Origin: Helicobacter sp. MIT 99-5507
GTDB taxonomy: Bacteria; Campylobacterota; Campylobacteria; Campylobacterales; Helicobacteraceae
Reading direction: 5' to 3'
Length of the DNA: 64,000 bases
Assembly: GCF_003364295.1 (NCBI RefSeq)
Contig: NZ_NXLO01000001.1
Span: 1 to 64,000 of the forward strand
The first letter of the stretch is position 1, and each line of letters starts with the position of its first letter. Made by a program: the position numbers and the translations under genes. The notes beneath the pieces are model-generated. The model did no database searches. It saw only the letters and a program-made list of their open reading frames with translations, and was not told the DNA's origin. Shown piece after piece: positions 57,235-64,000 of the stretch.

Positions 57235-58519
57235 ATGTAGTAATTGTTGATGATGATATAAATATACGGAAATCGCTTGAATTATCACTTGGTAATTATG
57301 ATGAATTTAATATTAAATCTTATAAAAATGCCAAAGACGCATTAAAAAGTATAAATGAAGATAATTGCGACATAATCATTACTGATATTAATATGCCAAA
57401 TATAAACGGTATTGAATTTTTAAAAAAATTAGATGGTAAATTTGAGGCGATAATCATTACAGGATATGCATCACTTGGAGTTGCACTAGAGGCAATTAGA
57501 CTTGGAGTAAAAGATTTTTTTATCAAAACCGAACTTGATATTGATTTATTGGTGCAGGCAATAAAACGCACACAAAAAGAACAAAAAATAAAATCAAAAA
57601 TCAAACCAACTAAAATAAAAAATGAAATTAATCTTTGTGGCAAGAATCTAGATTCTATAAAAAATATAGCACTAAAGAGTGCTAAAAGTGATATAAATGT
57701 ATTGCTATTAGGTGAGAGTGGGGTAGGCAAGGAAGTATTTGCAAAATTTATTCATAATAATTCAAATAGAAGTAGCGAGCCTTTTGTAGCTATAAATATG
57801 GCTGCTTTACCAGAGAATCTATTAGAATCTGAATTGTTTGGATATGAAAAAGGTGCATTTACTGATGCTTCAACTTCTAAAATGGGACTATTTGAGATTG
57901 CAAATAAAGGTAGTTTTTTTTAGATGAAATAGGCGATATGCCGCTACCATTGCAGGCAAAATTGCTTCGGGCAATTCAAGAAAAAGAGATAACAAGACTT
58001 GGTGGCACAAAAAGCATTAAAATCGATGTTAGATTTATATCTGCTACAAATACAAATATTTATGAAAAAATCCAAAATCATAGTTTTAGAGAAGATCTAT
58101 TTTATAGATTACAAACAATTATACTTGAGATTCCACCACTAAGAGAAAGGCAAGATGAGATTATAAGCATTGCAAATTCTCATTTAAATGAGGTTGCAAA
58201 AACTTATCAATGTGGTAATAAAAAACTATCCCCCGAAGCAATTTCTTCTTTGTTATCTTATAGATGGCCTGGAAATATTAGAGAATTATTAAGTATTATT
58301 GAAAGAGCTACGATATTAAGCGATGGTGAATATATCACAAAAGATGATTTATTTTTAGAATCTAGAAATAAAAAAGTATCAAAATTTGATGATTTAGAGA
58401 GGCAATATTTAAAAGAAGCATATATTGCAAATAATAATAATATAGAGCAAACAGCAGAAATGCTTGGTATGAATATAAATATTTTGAAATATAAAATTTC
58501 AAAATTAAATATTTTATAG
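57231..58519 (+). pseudogene. flgR: Flagellar sigma-54 response regulator FlgR, frameshifted at T8 (phase OFF)
   Basis: Two frames make one NtrC-type activator of about 429 aa. 57231-57923 holds the receiver domain (DDD start, [13 protein letters not shown] phospho-site, K in IKTE) and the first half of the AAA+ domain ([25 protein letters not shown]), then stops as NKGSFF. The second frame resumes with DEIGDMPLPLQAKLLRAIQ, DVRFISATN, EDLFYRLQTI and a Fis-type C-terminus. One extra T in the T8 run (57914-57921) restores [10 protein letters not shown]. jejuni flgR is known to phase-vary through A/T tracts. As sequenced, sigma-54 flagellar genes should be off. ATGA overlap with the upstream gene. 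Confidence 0.88.
57914..57921 (+). repeat. T8 tract, putative flgR switch
   Basis: Eight T after GGTAG; nine would keep the Walker B region (FFLDEIGD) in frame. Confidence 0.85.
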
Positions 58520-58553
58520 TATTATCTAACTAAAAAATATACGGATATAAATA

Positions 58554-58874
58554 ATGGACACAAAAGCAATAAAGCCAAAAGATTTAAAAAATAAAATTGA
58601 TGAATTTTTAGTAATTGATGTTAGAGGTGAAGGCTATTATTTGATAGATCATGTAAAAAATGCTATAAATGTAGAATCTGTAAAGCGAATTAGCTATATA
58701 GCAAAAGAACATAGTGATAAGAAAATATTATTATATTGTCATCATGGTATAACAGCAAAATACATGAGTGATGAGCTAAAAACAATGGGATTTGATAATA
58801 TCTATTATATAGATGGTTCATTTTCAGAATTAGTAAAACAAGGCATAGAAATAGTATATTATAGTAAAGAGTAA
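58554..58874 (+). CDS. Single-domain rhodanese-like protein
   Basis: 106 aa. Rhodanese fold with VIDVRGEGYYLIDHVKNAINV and the active-site loop YCHHGITAKYMSDELKTMGF (catalytic Cys near residue 62, six-residue loop). Single-domain rhodaneses move sulfane sulfur between persulfides. No signal peptide. It sits between flgR and the TolC operon; the TolC-like gene starts three bases after its stop, so they are probably co-transcribed. Confidence 0.9.
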   Translation: MDTKAIKPKDLKNKIDEFLVIDVRGEGYYLIDHVKNAINVESVKRISYIAKEHSDKKILLYCHHGITAKYMSDELKTMGFDNIYYIDGSFSELVKQGIEIVYYSKE

Positions 58875-58877
58875 AAA

Positions 58878-60233
58878 ATGGCTAAAATTATTTACTTATT
58901 ATCATTTATAATTTCTTTAAATGCATATGATTTGAGCTTAAAAGAATCTTTTGATAATGTTTTACGTAATAATGATGGTTTAAAAGCAAGTGAATTAAAT
59001 ATAGACAAAGCAAGAAAATTAAAAACAGCTACAAATATGCTATATCTACCAAATATAGATATTATAGGCAATTATACATATATTAGTGATCCTATGAAAT
59101 TCGATCTATCCATCCCTTTAAATATTGCAAATATTGGCAATATAAATCATTCCCTTCGTATTAGCACTAATAATCTTGCATATGGTGTTATAAGTATAAT
59201 GTATCCATTATTTACAGGTGGCAAAAGAATTGCTGCATCAAATATATCTGATTTAAATATAGATGATTCAAATTTTTTATTTCAATTAAAGAAAATTAAT
59301 CTATTTGAGACATTGGTAAAAAATTATTATGGTTTGATACTAAATATAGAGATTCTAAAAACTTTAATTGATGTAGAAAATGGACATAAGATACATCTTG
59401 ATAATGCAATAGAATTAGAAAAAAATGGACAAATTGCAAAGCTTGAGCGGCTAAATGCGCAAGTTGCATATGACAAAGCAAGAAATAAGACGCTTGAAGC
59501 AAAAGATTCTCTTCAAATTGCACTTTTATCATTTAAGACAATATTGCAAAATGAAAATATCACAAACAATGTGGAAGTAGGCGATGATGGTATTACAAAT
59601 CTAAATTTGACCTCATCTTTGCAAATTAGCCAAAAAGAATTAAATGATATTTCTTATTATAAAAAAAGAGTGCTAGATTCTTATCCTATGCTAAAATCAA
59701 TAGAAATAAAAAAACTACAAGCAAAAGAATTAAGTAATATTGAATTTGCAAGTTTTTTGCCTACAATTGCACTATATGGTGGATATGTTTTAAAAGATAA
59801 TAATATTTTATTAAATAAGATGATTTCAAATTGGAATGTTGGTGTTATGGCAAAATTCTCAATTTTAAGTAATACAGGCAGAATCTTTAGATATCAGGCA
59901 AGTAAAATCGCACAAAATGAGGCAAATTATCTACATTCCCAAGCAAAGCAAGATATATTGCTATTGACAGAAAAAACTTATAAAGAAGTTTTATTTGCAA
60001 AAGAAAGCTATCAAAACCTAGCCTCAAGCCTAGAGCTTGCAAAAGAGAATCTAAAATTGCAAGAAGAAGCATTTAAAAATGGTATGAATGATAGCACAAA
60101 AGTTAGCGATGCAAGAAATGCGATCTCTGGTGTTACAATCGAGCTAAAAAATGCAGAATATAGATATATTACCGCACTTGCAAAACTCTTAGCTTTAAGT
60201 AATGACATTGATTCATTTTATACATTTTATTAA
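58878..60233 (+). CDS. TolC-family outer membrane efflux protein
   Basis: 451 aa with a short signal peptide (MAKIIYLLSFIISLNAYDLSL). Two OEP repeats with long Gln/Lys/Asn-rich coiled coils around residues 160-250 and 360-440 fit the TolC trimer tunnel. It heads a four-gene export system: TolC, HlyD adaptor, two ABC-2 permeases, the same layout as the H. pylori HP1489-HP1486 region. No drug specificity is visible. Confidence 0.88.
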   Translation: MAKIIYLLSFIISLNAYDLSLKESFDNVLRNNDGLKASELNIDKARKLKTATNMLYLPNIDIIGNYTYISDPMKFDLSIPLNIANIGNINHSLRISTNNLAYGVISIMYPLFTGGKRIAASNISDLNIDDSNFLFQLKKINLFETLVKNYYGLILNIEILKTLIDVENGHKIHLDNAIELEKNGQIAKLERLNAQVAYDKARNKTLEAKDSLQIALLSFKTILQNENITNNVEVGDDGITNLNLTSSLQISQKELNDISYYKKRVLDSYPMLKSIEIKKLQAKELSNIEFASFLPTIALYGGYVLKDNNILLNKMISNWNVGVMAKFSILSNTGRIFRYQASKIAQNEANYLHSQAKQDILLLTEKTYKEVLFAKESYQNLASSLELAKENLKLQEEAFKNGMNDSTKVSDARNAISGVTIELKNAEYRYITALAKLLALSNDIDSFYTFY

Positions 60234-60258
60234 GGCAAATTTCTTATGATAGAGGTTT

Positions 60259-61257
60259 ATGATGATAAATAGGAAAGCTCTTGATTTATTTAAAGTTATA
60301 AGTATTGGTATTATTATCGCAATCATTGCAATTTGGCTTGTTTTTAGCTTTTATTTGGCACATAAGCCAAAATCATCTTTTTTGCAAGGACAAATAGAAG
60401 CTACTCAATATAGTATTTCATCAAAAGTGGCAGGAAGAGTTGGTGAAATATTTGTTAAAAAAGGTGATTTTATAAAAGAAGGTGAGTTAGCTTATAGTAT
60501 TTTTAGTCCTGAATTAGATGCAAAAATAAAACAAGCACAAGCTGGATATAAAGCAGCACAAGCATTAAGCGAGGAGACAAATAAGGGTGTTAGGGTAGAG
60601 AATGTAGAATCTGCAAAAGATTTATATGAAGCAGCAAAGGCTATGGCAGAACTTGCAGAAAAAACATATCTTAGAATCCAAAATCTCTATGATAGTGGTG
60701 TTGTAAGCTTACAAAAAAGAGATGAAGCAGAGACTAATTATAAAAGTGCTAAGTCTAATGAAGATGTGGCTTATCAGCAATATAAAATAGCACTTGATGG
60801 AGCTACAAAAGAGACAAAAGAGGCATTAAGACAAAAAGAATTAGCCGCACTTGGCACACTTGATGAGGTAGAATCTTATGCAAAAGATACGCAAGCATTT
60901 TCTCCAATTAGTGGTGAAGTAAGCAATGTATTATTACATACAAATGAATTAGCCCCAAGTGGCTTTCCTGTCGTTCTGGTAGTAGATATTAATAATGCAT
61001 ATTTGAGATTTAGTGTAAGAGAGGATAAATTAGAAAGATTTAAGATTGGAAGTGAGTTTGAAGGATTTATCCCAGCTTTGAATAAAAATGTAAAGTTTAA
61101 AGTTAGATATATTTCATTGCTTGGAGAATTTGCTGTATGGAAAGCGGCAAATAAAGATAAAAGCTATGATATGAAATCATATGAAGTCGAAGCTTCTTTT
61201 GTAGAAAAGATTGATGGTTTTAGAGTTGGTATGAGTGTATTAATACCGCAAGATTGA
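60259..61257 (+). CDS. HlyD-family periplasmic adaptor (membrane fusion protein)
   Basis: 332 aa. Tandem ATGs; the second (60262) is better spaced from AGAGG. One N-terminal membrane helix (ISIGIIIAIIAIWLVFSFYLA), then the lipoyl half YSISSKVAGRVGEIFVKKGDFIKEGE, a coiled-coil hairpin of about 110 residues and the second lipoyl half FSPISGEVSNVLLHTNELAPSGFPV. It links the ABC-2 permeases to the TolC-like protein. Confidence 0.92.
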   Translation: MMINRKALDLFKVISIGIIIAIIAIWLVFSFYLAHKPKSSFLQGQIEATQYSISSKVAGRVGEIFVKKGDFIKEGELAYSIFSPELDAKIKQAQAGYKAAQALSEETNKGVRVENVESAKDLYEAAKAMAELAEKTYLRIQNLYDSGVVSLQKRDEAETNYKSAKSNEDVAYQQYKIALDGATKETKEALRQKELAALGTLDEVESYAKDTQAFSPISGEVSNVLLHTNELAPSGFPVVLVVDINNAYLRFSVREDKLERFKIGSEFEGFIPALNKNVKFKVRYISLLGEFAVWKAANKDKSYDMKSYEVEASFVEKIDGFRVGMSVLIPQD

Positions 61258-61278
61258 TATTTCTTAAGGTTAAATGCA

Positions 61279-62409
61279 TTGCTAAAGATATTAAATTTAG
61301 AAATAAAGAAAATATTGCAAGATAGATTCTTGTTATTTATGTATTTTATTATGCCTTTATTTGTAGGTTTTTTTGTATATAGCACGATTTCTAAAGCTTT
61401 GATTGAAGATATGCCAATTGGTATTATTGATTTGGATAATTCATCGGCATCTAGAAGTTTGATATTTGATGTAGATTCTTCAAGCACTATTAAAATAACA
61501 AAACAATATAGTAGCATAAAAGAGGCAAAAGATGATATAAGCACAAAAGAAATATATGCCTTGCTTGTGATACCAAAAGATTTTGAAAGCGATATTAAAA
61601 AGTATATTACTCCTAGTGTTGCTATCTATTATAATACGCAATTAGTTTTTATTGCAAAAAATATACAAGCTGCTTTGGCTTTGGTATTTAAAAATAAAGA
61701 TATTACATTAAATTTTGCAAGAAATATTGTAGATTCTAAAAACACCACTTTGGCACTTGGAAAAAGCATAGAATTCATACCAAAAATCATCTCTTTATAT
61801 AATCCAAGTAGTAATTTTTCACAATTTTTATTAACAGCAATTCTGCCTTGCTCGTGGCAGCTTTTTATTATTCTTTGTATGATTTCATTAATTGCATATG
61901 ATAGAAAAGATATTGGTTTTATAAAAGGTAAAGTCTATAAAATAAATGCTATATATAGTCATTTAGGTGTAAAATTTTTAATAAATACTATTATATTTTT
62001 TATTTGGTGGCTTATTATGAGCTATACATTCCTTTCACTAGATTATCAAAACGGAAGTTTTTGGATTCTATTAATTAATGCAATAATAACAATACTTGCA
62101 TACAATAGTATAGGATTATTTATTTATTCTTTGATTGGAACGCATGTTAGGGCAATTAGTATCGCTGCTTTTTATGCTGCACCAAGCCTCGCATTTTTAG
62201 GTATTACTTATCCTTTAAATAGTATGGATTTATTTCCAACTTTTTGGGGCTCAATACTTCCTATAATGAGATATATGCAAGTCTATATACAACAAGCAAA
62301 TTATTCCATAGAGCCACTTTGTAGCTTAAGATTAATAATGCAGAATCTTCCATTTTTGTTATTTGGAATCTTAGGTGCAATGGTATATAAAAAGAAGAAT
62401 CTATCATGA
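61279..62409 (+). CDS. ABC-2 type export permease 1 (YhhJ/YbhR-like)
   Basis: 376 aa from TTG 61279 with AAGG nine bases upstream (a nearby ATG reads into a stop). N-terminal helix, a large extracytoplasmic domain (MPIGIIDLDNSSASRSL), then five C-terminal helices, the ABC-2 permease plan. No ATPase gene lies between the components here; it may follow elsewhere or the pair may use a separate ATPase. Overlaps the second permease by four bases (ATGA). Confidence 0.88.
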   Translation: MLKILNLEIKKILQDRFLLFMYFIMPLFVGFFVYSTISKALIEDMPIGIIDLDNSSASRSLIFDVDSSSTIKITKQYSSIKEAKDDISTKEIYALLVIPKDFESDIKKYITPSVAIYYNTQLVFIAKNIQAALALVFKNKDITLNFARNIVDSKNTTLALGKSIEFIPKIISLYNPSSNFSQFLLTAILPCSWQLFIILCMISLIAYDRKDIGFIKGKVYKINAIYSHLGVKFLINTIIFFIWWLIMSYTFLSLDYQNGSFWILLINAIITILAYNSIGLFIYSLIGTHVRAISIAAFYAAPSLAFLGITYPLNSMDLFPTFWGSILPIMRYMQVYIQQANYSIEPLCSLRLIMQNLPFLLFGILGAMVYKKKNLS

Positions 62410-63545
62410 TAAAGCTATTTGATACTATAAAATCAGAATTAAAGGTGATTCTAACGAGCTTTTCAATACTTACTATAATAATTGGTGGAAATATTATATA
62501 TGCATTTTTTTATCCAAGTCCGTATCTAAATGATATTGTAGTAAAACAAAAAATTGCAGTAGTAGATGATGATAGGACAAATTTAAGTAGAGATTTTATA
62601 TTTGCTGCAAATGCTTCACCAAAAATAAATATCACATATAATACCACGATGCAAGATGCAATGAATTTGATAACAAAACAAGAAATACATGGAATCTTAT
62701 ACATCCCAAGCGGATTTGAAAAAGATTCTATTACTCTATCGGTGCCAAGTGTGTATTATATCGCGGATAATTCATATTTTTTCATTCATAGCACTATTAT
62801 AGAAGGATTAAATAATGCTTCTAGTAAGCTTGAATTAGATATCAAACTCATGCAATCCTTATATGACAATCACATTAATATAGAAGGTAAAAAAATAATA
62901 GATTGGCAATTTATACCATTATTTAATGAGAGTGTTGGATATTTAAATTATGTAATTGCAGCGATACTAATTTTTATACTTCATCAAACATTAATTATGT
63001 CATGTGGAATCTTATGTGGAATCCAAAATCAACAATTTTCTCAAGGTAAAAGAGATTATTTTTGTAAAGTAAGTCCATTTTTTTTAATCAATGCTAGAGT
63101 GATTGTATTTTGTATCATCTATGCACCTTTATTTTTGTTTTATTTCGGATTTATCTATGATTTATATAATATTACAACTCTTGCAGACTATTTGCAATTA
63201 ATTTTATTTGGTTTGACTTTTATATCTACAACAAGTGCATTTGGTATATTTCTTGGTAGTATTTTTAATAGAATGGAATATGTTCCACAAATTGCACTTG
63301 TGATGAGTATGCCATTATTATTTGCACTTGGTTTTGTGTGGCCTGTAGAGATGATACCACAATGGATTAAGTTTTTTATGTGGTTTGTGCCTATTACACC
63401 TAGTATTGATGGATTTTTGAAGCTAAATCAAATGGGTGCAGATTTTCATCTTTTGCAATTTGATTTTTATCATTTAATATTTTTAGGTGTTTTGTATATG
63501 TTTTTAGCTTATTTTATTATTCATTTTAGATTCCATAGGAATTGA
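62406..63545 (+). CDS. ABC-2 type export permease 2
   Basis: 379 aa, paralogue of permease 1: N-terminal helix, external domain (KIAVVDDDRTNLSRDFI, residues ~48-65), five C-terminal helices with FALGFVWPVEMIPQWIKFFMWFVP near the end. The two likely form a heterodimer with the HlyD and TolC partners to export a hydrophobic compound. Ends five bases before the AzlC gene. Confidence 0.88.
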   Translation: MIKLFDTIKSELKVILTSFSILTIIIGGNIIYAFFYPSPYLNDIVVKQKIAVVDDDRTNLSRDFIFAANASPKINITYNTTMQDAMNLITKQEIHGILYIPSGFEKDSITLSVPSVYYIADNSYFFIHSTIIEGLNNASSKLELDIKLMQSLYDNHINIEGKKIIDWQFIPLFNESVGYLNYVIAAILIFILHQTLIMSCGILCGIQNQQFSQGKRDYFCKVSPFFLINARVIVFCIIYAPLFLFYFGFIYDLYNITTLADYLQLILFGLTFISTTSAFGIFLGSIFNRMEYVPQIALVMSMPLLFALGFVWPVEMIPQWIKFFMWFVPITPSIDGFLKLNQMGADFHLLQFDFYHLIFLGVLYMFLAYFIIHFRFHRN

Positions 63546-63549
63546 GATT

Positions 63550-64000
63550 ATGATAGATTCTAAGACACTAAAAGATGCTTTTTTAAAAGATGTAGAAATT
63601 ATTATTGGATATATTTCTATGGGAATGATTTTTGGCATATTATTAAAAGCAAGTGGTTTTGGTGGATTGTGGGCTTTGTTTATTAGTGTATTTGTGTATT
63701 CAGGTGTTATGCAATTTTTAGCAATTAGCTTTTTTGGTGGCTCTTTTGGGTTATTAAATATTTTTATTACAACTTTGATGTTAAATTCTAGACAGAGTAT
63801 TTATACGCTAATAATGCTTCCAAAATATAAAAAGATGGGATTTAAAGGAATTTTAAATACATTTTGGCTTACAGATGAGACATTTGCAATAATACAAACA
63901 AAATCACCAAACAAAGATTCTAATCCAGATTTATTTGTATTTTTTATATCATTGTTTAATTATCTTGCATGGATTTTTGGTTGTGTTTTTGGGACATTTA
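63550..64000 (+). CDS. AzlC-family branched-chain amino-acid exporter, 3' end outside the window
   Basis: 150 codons visible from ATG 63550, open to the edge. VEIIIGYISMGMIFGILLKASGFGG, VYSGVMQFLAISFF and TLMLNSRQSIYTL with several membrane helices fit AzlC (LIV-E family), which works with the small AzlD protein to export branched-chain amino acids. It follows the ABC-2 genes by five bases and could be in the same transcript. Confidence 0.85.
   Translation, partial: MIDSKTLKDAFLKDVEIIIGYISMGMIFGILLKASGFGGLWALFISVFVYSGVMQFLAISFFGGSFGLLNIFITTLMLNSRQSIYTLIMLPKYKKMGFKGILNTFWLTDETFAIIQTKSPNKDSNPDLFVFFISLFNYLAWIFGCVFGTF

Noticed and set aside
57938-58519. A separate short sigma-54 activator gene
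   Set aside because: It starts in mid-domain right after the T8 run and continues flgR perfectly in the +1 frame.
1-64000. CRISPR arrays, insertion sequences, prophage genes
   Set aside because: I looked for regularly spaced repeats, transposase motifs and phage genes and saw none.

Overview
The window comes from an AT-rich member of the Campylobacterota, most likely a Helicobacter-like organism. Reasons: the gyrA / small secreted protein / flgR order, a flgJ-like rod gene followed by the FlgS kinase, HugZ, HypBC, AcnB, KatA with an ankyrin partner, PycB, many TTG starts, and long G/C homopolymers inside surface-glycan genes, which is the classic contingency-locus pattern of this group.

Layout. 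1-7.7 kb holds a truncated secreted Cys-rich protein, a GT11 fucosyltransferase-like gene with a G9 tract, catalase plus a divergent ankyrin gene, a YnfA-like protein, a structurally permuted GT4 ORF, a GT2 gene ending in a G9 tract, and a MATE exporter. 7.8-27 kb is mainly housekeeping: ankyrin protein, PycB, an autotransporter-like protein split at a G9 tract, a hemerythrin-GGDEF cyclase, AcnB, cysteine synthase, HypB/HypC, GT25, a membrane protein, an ATPase, SodB, LolA, SecA and a Lol permease. A Gly-Leu-Cys-Ser tRNA operon follows.

The centrepiece is the minus-strand block 42,074 to 27,962. Read in transcription order it encodes a PglK-like ABC flippase, a CysC-like kinase, five paralogous transferases with sulfotransferase-like signatures, two SAM methyltransferases, a PEP-synthase-like glutamine kinase, a class I amidotransferase-type hydrolase, a nucleotidyltransferase and a CysQ-type bisphosphate nucleotidase. 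Its composition and order parallel the Campylobacter jejuni O-methyl phosphoramidate (MeOPN) capsule genes Cj1415-Cj1422. Here the transferases are expanded to five. Four of them and one methyltransferase carry G8-G10 tracts, all in frame as sequenced. A nucleotidase is added that could recycle the 3'-phosphonucleotide by-product. I read this as a phase-variable phosphoramidate glycan-decoration island attached to a flippase-type glycan pathway.

42-64 kb returns to core genes: hugZ-like, murI, rho, dxr, cdsA, mnmG, an amino-acid ABC transporter, asparaginase, hemE, flgJ-like, flgS, gyrA, and flgR broken by a T8 tract (an apparent flagellar OFF state). A rhodanese, a TolC/HlyD/ABC-2 export system and a truncated AzlC gene close the window. 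A heptamer, AGAATCT/AGATTCT, is conspicuously over-abundant throughout.
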